The notes below the pieces were generated by a model. It did not search any database, was not told the DNA's origin, and worked only from the letters and a program-made list of their open reading frames with translations. From Smittium mucronatum (lineage: Eukaryota; Kickxellomycota; Harpellomycetes; Harpellales; Legeriomycetaceae), in assembly GCA_001953115.1 (NCBI GenBank), contig LSSL01001091.1, positions 1-56,037 on the forward strand: DNA of 56,037 nt. Direction: 5' to 3'. Each line of letters opens with the position of its first letter. Positions within the stretch are counted from its first letter, which is position 1. Below are positions 33,101-47,100 of the stretch, piece after piece. The position numbers were made by a program, and so were the translations under genes.

Positions 33101-36100
33101 GACTTTTAATTAATAATTTTCTGTGATTTCAACATAAAATGAGAAGATAATAGTTGCTGTAAAATTTTGATAATTTATCATTTTGTTAATCTATTTTATC
33201 GCTTTAGAAATATTGAAGTATTTGAGCTAATTTTGACTTAGTAAATCTGTTAATTTTTTTCATAAAATATCTAATATCTAATTTTTTGCAAAACTGAGAA
33301 CAGATGCTTCTGTTTTCAGTAGAAGTAATTTTATAAATTTCTTATGGATATTTTTAAAATTATTTTGATTTCTGAATATTTTCGAAAAAAGCTTCAGAAT
33401 TTTTTTTATTTTTGCAATTTATCCAATATTTAAAAATTAATTAATCATTATAAGATACAATCGGAAATACAGGAGAGATATAATACTCATATTTTAAGCA
33501 TTAAATTGTTAAAAAATAGGGATTTATTCGTCTAAAAGCTTTGACTTTCAAAAAAATCATGTAAAAATATTTACTATTTTATAAAACAGTAAATAATGTT
33601 TTCAAATACGGATTTAGTAATAAATTAAATGGAAAAAATTCATTTATAAAACTTCAAATATTTTTATTGATTTAGAGGGTTTATTTAAATGCGCAAAATT
33701 TATATTTTTATGCTTGATACCCGCAATTGGTGTTTAGTAATGATCTTTATTTTAAAATTCATTATTAGAATTCCTATTAATATTGTATAAAATTTCAAAA
33801 TAAAAAAGCTGAATAAAAACTGAATAAAGAAGCTTATAGTTAACACAAAACCCGATATTTTTATTGATAAATATATGAGTACGTGGTTTTAATCATTACA
33901 AATATTGGAAACATAATCGGTGATTTTTAAATCTATTCAGATATGATCCAATTTAATTAATTAAAAAATTTACCGATAAAATTAATTTAAATTAATATAA
34001 ATTTTACTTAAATAAATTTTGATAAAGCACTCCAGATTCTCTTAATTTTCAACTGTTTATTTCTAGTATTTTATAAGTATTAACTGATTTATTTATGGTC
34101 ATAAAAAAGATCTCGCTATTAGAACTAGACACTAATTTTTTTAATGAGTTTCAATTCATAAATTATTTATTTAAAATGAAGAAAAATTGGAACAAATTTT
34201 TTTTATTTTTTTTTATAAATACCATTCAATAAAAATAATTCGTATCAAGTTAATTACATTTTTTAAAATGGCTAAGCAATTTTTTATTCTATATAAGTTA
34301 AGAAATGATCTTTTCAGCAAATGAAAGAAACTTAATCTCTAAAATTAATACTGCCAAGACAGTAGTGTGAATTTTTTTAAATGTGCTATTTTCGGAAATA
34401 TTTTAATCCTAATTTATTTTAATTTAGAAAAAAATATCATATGACATGTTTTGCATATTGTATTTATCATACAAAATTTGATCTGCTTTTAAAAAAATTG
34501 TTTGAAATAGTATGATAAGTTTAAGGATTTTTTTTCGATATGAGAGGGATCAAAATACCAAATAACCCTGTCATAATTCATTCTAAAAACAGGTTTTCGT
34601 TTAAATTATATACCATCTGTTTTTCTGGACACGCTAGAAATATTAAATATTTTACATTAATAAATTTTAAATAAAAATTCATTTTTTTTAAAAAATTCCA
34701 AATAAATAATCTTAAGTCTTAGTAATTACTGTTTAAAATATTTAAAAACGGTATGATATCTATTTTTCCGGTTTTAAACTATAAAAGCTATATAGTTATG
34801 TTTGTTTGAGTATTCAGGTTTGAACTTTTAATATATTTTAAAGATAAAATAGGAGTATAATAATTACATCTATTCAAGTTCAACTTTGAAATGTTTTGGA
34901 TACTTTTCATATATTTATCATCTAAAAATTCAACTGATTTTATATGAATAAATCATTAGCAAGCTCGTTTTATGTAGTGCACGCGAGCCTTATTTTTACA
35001 AGAATTTTCAGTCCATGAAAGTTAAATTAACATTTACAAATTATCAAATAAAAAAATTTAATCAAATAAATAATGCTATCATTTAAATTACTTAGATATT
35101 TTATGTTTTTGAAATGTCTAATAAAAATTGTTTAGATATATTCGAATTTTTATGCATAATAAATTGATGTTTTCTTTGGGCATAATTAAATGAAACTACC
35201 CTTTGAAAATGTTAGAAATTAATAATTTAACGTATATAAAGTTTACATTATTTTATCTATATTTATATTTTTCAAATTTTTATTCAAATAATTAATAAAT
35301 TGATTAAAATTTATCTTATTAAAATCAGATCAAATCCTCATAGGGTTCATAATTCACCGATTAAGGTTTGAATTTACGTAGTTTCAAATACACGTACAAA
35401 ACATTATAATTTTAAACTTGCTTTAATGAGATATAGTTATCATAATATATAAGTTTTAAATACCTAACAATTAACATTTTCAAAACTGTTAGTTTAAATA
35501 AAACCTCTGAACCAATCAAATAAAAATATAAAAATATAAAAAATACTATGTTCTTGTAACAAGGATTTCTTTCTCCACATATCTCTTTTGATAATAATAA
35601 AAAAAATAATACTTGTTTATACCAAATATATCCACCTTATAATCCATTTTAAATTTACTGTTTGTTTTTTCAAAAAAAATTTCAATAATCTCACAAAAAA
35701 ACTTTCTGTATACTATAAGAAAGATTATAAGTAATATTATTAATCGAAAATATTTTTTTTGGTTCAATAATACTCCATCACACTATGAAATAAATTTAAA
35801 ATAATGAAAAAGCATTTTATTATATATAAGGATACGAAATTTTCATCAAGTAAATGATGGTATTCGAAAAAAATAATAATAAAAACAAGTAGGGAGATAA
35901 TCTTTATAATTGATAATTATATTTTTTAATTTTTAATTTTTCAAATACAAGTCCTTTTTCGCTATAATTTTTTTTCATTATGTTAATATGATAATCGATT
36001 ATAATTAAATTCAGTATTCTTTAAAATTTGAATTATTTTCTACGTTATTAATATCAAAACCTATCAATTTTCGTCAAATTTTTGTTTAACAGAGCCCGAT

Positions 36101-39100
36101 TTTTCTTCATTTTTTCATTTTATAATTTATTTAATTGGAATGGAGCAATTTGAGAAGTATTTTATTATATATTATCAAACGAAATATTCTATAATGTTCA
36201 AAAAACTATCCAAAGTTCTGAGCCGTAAAATGCAAAAAAGTTCTTTAAGTTATCACTGTTGCTTAAGTATACCACTAATTGTTTAAATTTTTTGAAATTT
36301 CTTTCTGATATTAAAATTTAACAATATTCACAAATTTGTAACTTGAAAACTTCTATAATTTGATTTTGTATTAGATGAATAATTTTTATATTTTTTTAAA
36401 ATTTTAACTATTTTAGCTCTGTAACAATTTAAATAAGAACTATAATTTTTAAAAAATTATAAAAATAGCTAAGTAGTTTTATAAACTCTGCATGAGAGTT
36501 ATTTAATTGTTTAGTTAAATTTAAGTACATAATTGAAATTTTCTTAAATTAAATCAATTTAATTTTTCCGAATTAAAAAAGTTATTTCATTAATAAGCTT
36601 TTATAATAGTATAAATAAAAAAGTTATGGGGCTTGGTTACACTAATAAAATATTGTAAAAAAATATAATAAAAAATATTTATAATTATAAATACAATTAC
36701 GAAAAAATAAATTATATTCTGACATAAATTTCTGTTAAAATCAACCCCTTTAAAATATCAGAATTAAAATATATTCTAAGAAATAATTTTTTAACGTAGA
36801 TTCATAAAATTTTTATTTTTTTATTTGTTCATTTTTTTCATATTAGATAAGAATTTTTTTTTAAAATAAGTTTTTATTTCTTTCTTGATTATAAAAAGAA
36901 AACTCATAAATATCCATATTCATTTTTCTAAAGAGCATGTTATTTAATTAAAATTGTAGCGATATAAAAAAAATCGAGTATCAAATAAATTATATGCATA
37001 CATACATCGAAGTTAAAAGTGGATTTAAAAAACATAATGATACTTAATAATTTTAATTTTAATTTCTTATTAGCTAAATATAAAATAAGTTGTTTATTTA
37101 AAAATTATTTGCAATTTTTTTTTATTTGATAAATTTAGACGAAATACTTTTTAAATATGTGAAAAATTGATAAATAAATTCATTTGGTGAAAAGTATTTA
37201 AATTAATCATAATTTCAGAATTATTTATATTTTTTATTCATGAAAATTAGGTGAGTAATACAATTTTTCTCAATAAAACAAGCCTTTTTTAAAATGAAAT
37301 TAAGCAGTCATATAAATATATACTATTGAAAAAATATTATTATTTTGATATATCATAGAAACGAATTGTTTATTATTGGAATTTTCCCAAAGCATAAAAA
37401 GAGTATTTTTAATCAGAAAATCTCATGAATTTTAATATTTTATTAATGGTGAACGAAACTTAATAATCATCGATCACGTTTTTTGAATTATCTATTTTAC
37501 TATAAATTTTTTTATAATTTAACTTATTTAATTCTTTTATTTAATTAAAATCATCGTATTAACATTCCACAAAATTAAACCGAATTTTATACCTGTATTT
37601 TTTTTAGTATAAAATAAATTTAGGTTTAAAATTAAAAAAAAAATAATAATAATTGAATTTTTATTTTTACTCTGAAAATTTAAATAAATTGAATTGGAAA
37701 TTATAAAAATCATTCTTTTAAAGGACTATTTGCTAAATTTTCGAAAATACATTATTTAATATTACAAAATGCCTAAGCTTTCCTAATGAGGAATTGAAGG
37801 TTTTTTATCTTCTATTGTATGACTCCTGTTATATTTTTGCTTATTCTAATATAATTTACATGTAATTTAAAATAAATTTACCTAATAACCCAGGAATTTT
37901 TATTTTATATAACTAAAATAACAACTTTTTTACTCCTCAGCCTTTTTCGGGCCCAGAAATTTTGTTTTTTTCTATTTGTATTTTTATCTGATTCGATTGG
38001 ATTAATTCAATTTTTTATCCGATAGTATTTAAGCATTATTTATCATATGATAAAACTTTTCAAAATGCGAAAGCCATTTTTTGTTTATCTGTATTAGGAT
38101 GATATAAGAATTAATGTTAAGAGCTTGATATTGATTTTTTGGGCTAAATATGGATCCTAAATTTTTCATATTCGATTTTAGCGTTGAAAGCATTAAACAC
38201 GTCAACTACAAATTTCAGAATTTTCGAATTTAAACATTGATATAAAACAAATAGAGTGTTAAATTTGAGGATATCTAGGACTTATAGAGATATTTTAAGG
38301 AAAAAGATCTAAAGATAAATTTATTTGGAGGAATATTCAAAGTCATTTTTAATATTACTCTAGTTTAGAAGGAAAAAACACAAATATTTGTGGAAGGAAA
38401 TTTTAAATTCTTTTAAAGTTGTTTAATTATTATCAAATTAAATTTTTGACTTTGTTATACTCTAATAGCTCTTAGTTAAAATTTTTTATCTATGTCCTCT
38501 TTTAAATTATATATTCAACTAAAGAATTATTTTATTTTTGATATTAAAATAACTATATTCTGAGGATAATGTATTCCCACGTATATTTTAATGGCTATAC
38601 CAACCAAAATATCAAAAAAAATCAAGTATATACAATACCAGAGAAACTTCGTTTAAAAAAAATCATATTATAAAAATCATATAAAAGCAATTTGGAACGA
38701 ATTTCTTTTTTTATGAGCTCTTTATTGTTAGAAAGGGTTAATAATAATCAAGAACTCCCTTGGATTATCCTTTTTGATATTAGATTGAATAATTGTGAAC
38801 ACTGACTAAAAATTCTCAATTTTAATGGAATTTTTAATATTTTGTTGTAAAGAAGGCTTTAAAACACAACTAAATCCAGATTTACCAACAAAATATATTA
38901 AAAATTCGATTTTAAGTATCAAAAAAATATATTTGATAACATGGATTATATATGTAAGATAATAATATAAAAAAACTAAAAATAATAAGTGTTTTCTTAA
39001 TTTTATTTAATTCGCCCATCAATTAACGACGATAATTGAACTATTTCTGTGTAAGTCCGGATCCTCATTATTAAAATCTGAATTCATTATATTTATAAAC

Positions 39101-39485
39101 AATTTTATTTTGATCATAGAACATTTGAAATTTTGCCTCGAAGGATCATCATATTCATAGAAAGTTCAAAATATGTCCAATATCGGAAAAACTAATACAA
39201 AAAAGGGATTCTCAGTTAATTTATTAAACTTTTAGTTTTATCAAAAAAAATTATACTATAATTTCGATAAAAACCAGTAATTGATCTCTCAACATCATAT
39301 AGACACGAAACCCAAAAGATCCAACGGGAATTTTTTTAATATGAATTTTGGATCCAATCAGCAAAATAAAAATTCCAAGGTATATAACAATGATAAAATT
39401 GATCATAACTAACAAAATAAATATATTTTTTTCTAATTTTATTTATTAAAAGTTTATTTTGGTATATTTTTAAATTTATATTAAT
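30119..39485. other. AT-rich gene desert, left part
   Basis: About 9.4 kb with no recognisable gene, RNA or repeat family. Frames are very short and their translations are dominated by Lys, Asn, Ile and Phe. The small minus-strand frame at 35767-35546 has this composition and no family resemblance. Slightly more complex sequence appears from about 38990 on, next to the transposase remnant. Confidence 0.6.
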
Positions 39486-41100
39486 TCAAGTATAAGATTT
39501 GCTTCCGTTTTTGCAGCATTTAGTACATCTATAATTCGTTTTAGGTTTTTTTATACATTTGAGGATTTTAATAGACTCAATAGCTCTGGAATCTTTTTTG
39601 TAATCATTGATCCCTTTTAGAACCTGTTGGGATTCGATCTTTTTAGCTATTTTCTTCACTTTTGTTCTTGAAGGTGAATTGGGTGTTTGAAGAGTCTCAG
39701 TATCACAAACCAAATCACTATAAACTGTTCCGCGAATACAATCATAAACTTATTACATGGCTCTAAGATTATCTACTGAATGAAAATTGCCAAAAATTTT
39801 ATTTTTGAGGATATATAAATAATTAGCAGCTGTATATGCATGGGAGAAAGGGATCTCATGCTCCTGAAAAACATTGCAATTAAACGAATCTGTATCTAAA
39901 TTCACTATATTATTCTGATTATCTCCGTTTTTAGATATATAAACCGATTGATTGCCTATATAGCTCGAAACATACATAATTAAGCTTTTTTCTTATATCG
40001 AATCCAAATATTTCGGAAATTTAGAGTATAAAAAGCGATATTATTGAATATTATCTATATTTAAAAATCTCTAGTTCCTAAAAAAACATAACTTTTAGTT
40101 TTTTGTCATTTTTAAAAAAAATTAATTATAATGAGAAATCTATAACCTTTTATGAGAATTAAATTTTCTAATTCCAAAAGAATGTTTACAGATGGAAGAC
40201 TTCGAATTTTTTTGAGTGCAAAAAAAATTACTCCTATTGAATTGGATACAATTGAAACATATCTTGGTTTTTTTATAAAAAATCTGCACCATAATATTTG
40301 AGGGATTCTTTCACTCCAATAAATCATATTCTTTCCCGTTGTTTTTTATGATAAAAATTCCATAAAACCTTCGAACTCTGCATTAGTATAGCTTAAAACT
40401 GACGATATTAGCACACTGAAGTACGCCTTAGCAAATTTGCTTGAAAATTTTACCTGCATGTGTTGTATGCATATTGAGTTCATAAAACCTACACCAAAAA
40501 TATTTGATATAGCTCTAAATAAACCTTTGTCTACATCAAATTTTATTGCTCTTATTTTATCAGAAATACTAAGTTTTTTTAGATTTTTCAAAAACTAGTT
40601 TCAACTATAGCAATTTTTTGAAACCTCTATTTCCTGAGCTAAGATAAAAACCTCACTCATCGGATCAAGAGCTAAAGCTAACGTTGATAGGTGTTTGAAA
40701 TAATAATAGGGATTAGTAACCGTAGCATCGATGTTCAAAAAAACTTTGGAATAATTACAAGTAGAAGCTTGTAGAAATGGTCAAATAAAGATCCTTTTGA
40801 ATTATTTTTTTCTAAGCTTAGTGTTTGAGTTTACATTAAAATATATATCTTCTTCAAAATGTAAACTCAAAACCTCTCCTTCTATATCAATTTTTCTCTA
40901 TATGTTAGTAGGTATTTAAAACATCCATTATTACCGAAATATGTGGAGCTTTTAGAAATTTCGATATGTTTGTGGATAACTCCTTTCTTAAACGAGAATG
41001 CAATTCTTTTTTGAGAAAATGACTCCAATTTTCTATTGCTATCGAATTTATTTTAAGATCCTTTGATAAAATTAATTATATTAAATTGCTATTAGCACCA
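39486..41100 (-). mobile_element. Decayed Mutator-like (MULE) transposase
   Basis: On the minus strand the pieces of a MULE transposase are in the right order. About 40740-40620 gives NIDATVTNPYYYFKHLSTLA and LALDPMSEVFILAQ, the first-Asp block. 40591-40346 gives ISDKIRAIK and a CIQHMQ segment, the second block. 40327-40112 gives IPQILWCRFF and SIVSNSIGV...KIRSLPSVNILLEL, the highly characteristic TSN-ES-N-R-P region. 39977-39753 gives FNCNVFQEHEIPFSHAYTAA, a SWIM zinc finger with two Cys replaced by Phe. 39713-39486 ends in YRCTKCCKNGSKSYT, a zinc-knuckle remnant. Frameshifts and stops separate these open pieces, so it is inactive. Terminal inverted repeats and an intact N-terminal DNA-binding finger were not found; the upper boundary is approximate. 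Confidence 0.8.
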
Positions 41101-44100
41101 GAATTATTTTTGAAAATGGATTCGAAATTTTAGTGAAAATTATGCTCATTAGTGGAATTTCTTGAGAATTCCCATTTGCCTGAAATTATAGATAGATTTT
41201 ATCTAATCCTAAAAATACAGTTATCTTCTAGACATGGCAATTCGTACACAGTTTTATTTTATTTAAAAAATTTAATAAAAAAATGGCGTCTAAAATGGTT
41301 GATTCTTAAATAAAATTCAATACCAGACTTTACTTCAAACCACTTAAACAGTCTAATTATGAATATACCTCCCCCCCCCCCTTTGGCCAGATATAAAATT
41401 CATTTGTATTATCTATATTATTGAAATGATTACCCATTGAGAATTCAGGCAGCATATTCTGTTTATACTCCCTTCTAAAACTAAACGTATTAATTATAAT
41501 AGTCGATTTTTATAATTATTGGTATTTAAGGAAGCAGAATCAATTTAAAAAATTTAACCACTTTATAAAAAAAACTCCAAAAAATTCTTTGAGAAAAATT
41601 ATTGGGTATATTTGTTTTAAATATATTTAAATTTATTAAATTTAATAAAACCAATTTTCATGTTTATTTATTAGTTTTTTTTTCAAATACGCTTTGTAAA
41701 AGTTTTGACATTTTGCGAAATAAAATCATGGAATTTCGATATTTTGTGAACCATCTATTTTAAAAGCAACAAAATTAATAATAATATTAAGCCCGATTAA
41801 AATTTTAATTGAGATATAAAAAATCATCTCTAATATGAATCGTATTAATCGATGAGATAAATGAAAAAATTTATAAACTAATAATACGGATATCACTTTT
41901 ATGAGAAAATTGATTTTTTTACAGAATCATGTATTAAATTATTGATCATAAAATTTAATTTTTAAAATATTTAATTTATTTAATTTATAAAATGTGTACA
42001 ACTTTTCATGTCCAAGATAAAAAGATGCAAGTAAGATTTAAAAAAAATTCTAATAGATTTTAAAGAATTTTTAATAGATTTAAAATTTGTCAAGTTTGAA
42101 TTAAAAAAATGTAAATCCAGTTTAAAAGATTTACTACTGGTGAATTGATTTTTTCAATAAAAAAATATGAAATCCTTATTGCGGCTCATTATTCCATCCA
42201 AAGATAAATATTCCAAAGGTGTTTGGCCCGTTAAATTGACATTTCATCCAAAAACATTTGGCGAATGCTACCTAAAATAAAAAAAAATAGTTTATACGAA
42301 ATCTTTATTATATTTAAAAATTATGTATTGAGGACCCAATTATTTGGGTTAGAAACACAATTATCTGTTTTTTTCTTCCATAAAAACCAAATAAATAAAC
42401 CTCTACACTCTATTAGAGTTTTTTTAACGACATTAAATGCATTTTTATGAGAATTTTTCTTCGTATAGACGTGATTTTATTTCTTATTTGTAGTATTTGA
42501 AACTTTTCGATTTTAAATATGGATTATTATATTTTTTTAAAATTGCTTATAAAAGATAAAGAATAGTTTTTTTTTATTTTTATTAATGATACTACCATTT
42601 TTCGAAATGGACACAGATTTAAACAATTGGTTCGAATTTCACGGCGCCTTTTAAAACAACTATAAAAAATAGAAAGAGTTGAAAAAAATGTTCCGGAGGT
42701 TTATATTCAGTCATAAAGTTTATTATTGTGCTCAAATATTATGAAAACTATGAGTGAATACCTTTACCGAATCATTTACGAAAATCCTGAGAATCTATAG
42801 CCTACAAAACTTATATAATTTTTACTTTATTGGATTTCCCAGGCTAAATATTAAATTAAACCCATTTATCTATCTAGAATGTTAAAAAAAATGATTTAAA
42901 GATTCCAATAATTGAAATAATTGAGGCTCCCATTCAATTTAATAAAATCAATATTTTACTGGTAAAAATTTTAAATTGTATTTACGTTTTTTTAATTCAA
43001 ATTCACAAGATTTTAAATTTATTGAACATTCTTTAAAATCTATTAGACATTATTTTTATTGCTTGCATTTTTTTAATTTGGGGATAAAAATGTGTAAGAT
43101 AAAATCCATTTTATATAAAATACAAACGATGATAATAATTTAGTGAAAATATTGGATGAACCAATTTTTTAAAAAAATAAATAATATTGAAGTTTGAATA
43201 AAATTATCATAGATGTTAAGACTTTTTAATTATTATTTTTCTTTAAACTCAAATTAATTCTTTTAAGCCGGCTCTATGTAACTATATTTTACAATATTAA
43301 TATTTTGATCAATTAAAAAATAAGTAAAACTAGTGTGGCAAATCTTGTATTGAAACAGAATATCTTAATTAGAAACAAAAAAAAATTATCTAATTAAAAA
43401 TATAACATTTCGTAAAATTTTAAAAATATTATGATTAAATTATAATACATGATATCAATATTGTGATTTTATTTTATTTTTACAAAAGTGTAGAATTTAG
43501 TGATAAATTTAAGCCTAAAAGGTTAATAATTCCATTAAATGAGATAAAAATAATTAGTTTATTGCAAGAAAAAAATTTAACATTTTTAAATTAAATTAAA
43601 CTAAAATGAAGAAAAATTTAGTTTAAAACAGATTTTAATCTGGTTAAATATAATTTTAATTTGATTGCTTAGTTTAAAAAAAAAATTAAATATCCATATA
43701 TCAATTTTGGTCGCTTTTATGTTTTATAATTATATAATACCCATATAATGTATAAGCTCTACTATATTTTCGTCTTAATTTGAATAAATTATCAAATTTT
43801 TTCATAACAAAATTATCGGACACAACTCATAACGAAAATTTAATGATTTTAGTGGTTTAGATTTTTTTTTTCAAATTTTTAGAATACTATCATTAATTTT
43901 CAATAAAGAGCAACTATTTCTTTAAATAAATTCAAAAATATAAAAATAGTAAAATAACTAGTTATAAAGCCAAGTTATATATAATTTACATTTATTGAAG
44001 AATTAATTTTTTAATATTTTAAAAATTAAAAGCGTTTTTTATATTACAATAATTTTTTTAGTAAATTTTTGATTCCAAATAAACTAAAATGATTGAAAAA

Positions 44101-47100
44101 AATTCAAGAATGATCATATTTTTTTTATTACTTATCAGTTTTTAAATTATCTTTCTTATAATATATCGTGGCTATAGAACAAGATAAATAATAATCTCTT
44201 AACAGAGAAAATTACGGAATATTTCAAATATTAAAATTGAATTTTTATATGGCTATTTCTAAAAATAACGTCTCTCTAATAAATTAATCAAATAAAGGTG
44301 GAAAAATCTGTAAAATTTATAAAATTGAGAAAAAATTGTCCTATTTTTTATTAAAACGCCATTTTTATTGGCAATTTTTGGTGGTATTTAGTAAAATAAT
44401 AACTGATATCTGATAACTGATAACTTATAACAGGAATTTTTTGTTTTTTCATTCATTGTTATAAATTATTTAATAATATATATTTTAATTTTCCCTTATC
44501 CCACTAAATGAATAGAAAATAAAAAAATAATATTCTACTTAATTTTCTGAAATCTTTCTTGTTTTCCTATTAAATTTGTTTTTTAATTAGAAAAAAATCA
44601 TACCATGTTGTTATATTGCTAATAATTAATCAACTAAGTTAACTTATTTAAAATTATTTAAAAAGAATCTCTGGAAAGTTAAAAAAATCTATTAATAAAA
44701 GAAAGTTTTGATTTTATAAAATATCTAACAGGTTAATAAATTAAATGATTCTTACTTTCTTGTTCGCGAAAAACGTATATTTAAAGAAAAAAAAATTCAA
44801 ATGGTTAATTTTTTTAAACTAAAATTGATAAGATTATTTCCAGGATTAAATTTTACTTTTTCAATGCCTAAAAACATTGGAAAATAGAGAAAACAATATC
44901 AATCCATTATGAGATTCAATTTAGTCATCTATTGCTATTTATATATAATGAGTGCCTATATTATAATATAATTGACAAAAACTACATATGTTTAATTTAT
45001 TTATAAAGAAGTTGTTTATAAACTAAATGTATTTTTATAACTTTTTCAGCTGAGTTTAACTGTTTTATGACTGAATTTATTTTTTATAAAAAGACTTAAA
45101 ATGGCATGTAGAGGAGACTAATACCACATTTAATTTATAAAAACTAGATATACAGAGTAAATTTTTTTATAATTATAATTTATTGAAATTATCGAAGATT
45201 TTTTTAAATTATAAAAACTATATAATTTTTCATTTATTTTAAAATTAAAAATCGTAATTTCTTACCTATTAACTTGCAGTGATTTTTTTTTGTACTGAGA
45301 TATAAGATAAATGGTGAAAGATCTAATAATATAATGAATTAATGCCGTTAAATTTAAATTCAAATGATTTTATTTTTAGTCATAAAAACTTTAAATATCA
45401 AATTATTTAATAGTATTGGATATAGTTCATGTATATTCTATTATTTATGTAAATACATTTTTTTAATTATAGCATATTTTAATAATATGGGTGCAGAATT
45501 TTTTTTTATTACAGATTGATTTGATTTTTTATAAATATTAACTTTGACTTTTAAGAACACTATCTGAAAAAATGAAATATAATATTATATAATTAATATG
45601 TCATTAGTATTCATAATATATATCTAATGAATTTATTTTGCTATGAATGACAAATATACAAAACTTGTTTGGATTGGTAGATTTGAAGAAAAAAATTATT
45701 TTGAAATATTTTTAATTATATCCTATTTTTTTTATTTTCTTAATATATTTCTATTGTTTTAAGTTTTTTGTATCATTAAACCGGTGATTAAATATAATAA
45801 TTGAGTTTTTCGTGAAAAAAACGAAAATAATCCACGGAATGTCTATAAAAAAACAATATTGTAAATATATAAAAGTAGAATTTTATTACTAATTCCATGG
45901 TTGTATTTATAAACCCAAAAATAGTTGAATCCACCTACCAAATAAAATTTAAATTTAAGCTTAAGCTTAAAATTCACAAAAAATCAAAAACTATTGTATC
46001 ATGAATTTATAAAAAAATCCAATTTCAAATTCTATTTGTGATAATTATTTTCTATCAAGTAAAATTTAATAATTTCCATATTTTTTGGGAAATTTTCTTT
46101 GAAAATTCGCTTTAATATTAAATTTTTACATCCTTCCTAATTACGAAATTTAAAAATGAAAATAAAATTATTTATTTTTTTTTTTTTTGGTAAATAAACC
46201 AGTAATAAAAATTCGGTTAATTTAATTAATAGCAGAATGAAAAGCCTAATTATTGTAAGCTAAGACTAATAAATTTATTTTCTATGTTTGATAATAATTC
46301 AAAAAAAATCTTTAATGAAAATTTATCTAATTTTATCCTTAGAAAAAAAGTTCGGATTCAAAAAGAGACTCCCATACTAATTTTGAGCATGACAGTGTTA
46401 CTTAAATTTTTGTAATTTAATTTTTTCGACGAGATTTTTTTTCTTGATTTTTCAATTAAGATTATACAAAATATATTTTATTTAGATTAAATAATCAATC
46501 TCATAACACAATGAGAATAAAAATATACCCTCAGTTTAAGGATTATTAAAAAAAAATTGTATTTTTTGACATAGTTGGAATTATTCTATAATGAAATTTA
46601 AATATTTGGATAGACTAAAAACCATTGTCTTTGTAAAACTTTCTGATTAACGAATAAAATTTATAATAAATATCATGAAGATTTGAATTTTTATTTCTAT
46701 AAACGCCAATATGAGATAGATAATGAATTAATCGGATAATATACCTTTTAACAATTGATAAAGATTAAAATTTTACCTTTTAAAAAATAATTTGTTTGAT
46801 TTATATGCAATAATTATATTTGATAAAGAAAAATAGTTGTTTTTTGATATAAACTTAAAAAATGATTAGCCAAACTCGAGTAATGTTGGAATAATATTAC
46901 CTAATAATCTACGTGATAATAATAAAAAGCAAATAATATATTCATATTTAAATCAAATTTCAAATAACAGCTTTATTGGTTATACATGCATTTATTTATA
47001 TTATTTGATTATACATTACTTTTATTAAACATTAAATTTATGTTCCTCCTTGATATATTCTCTGAAAGTTTTATTATGATCACTTAAAAGTTAAATTTAT

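Noticed and set aside
35546..35767. 73-codon minus-strand frame with a possible membrane segment
   Set aside because: Ile/Phe/Lys/Tyr-dominated translation is expected from AT-rich DNA, and no supporting gene signals were found.
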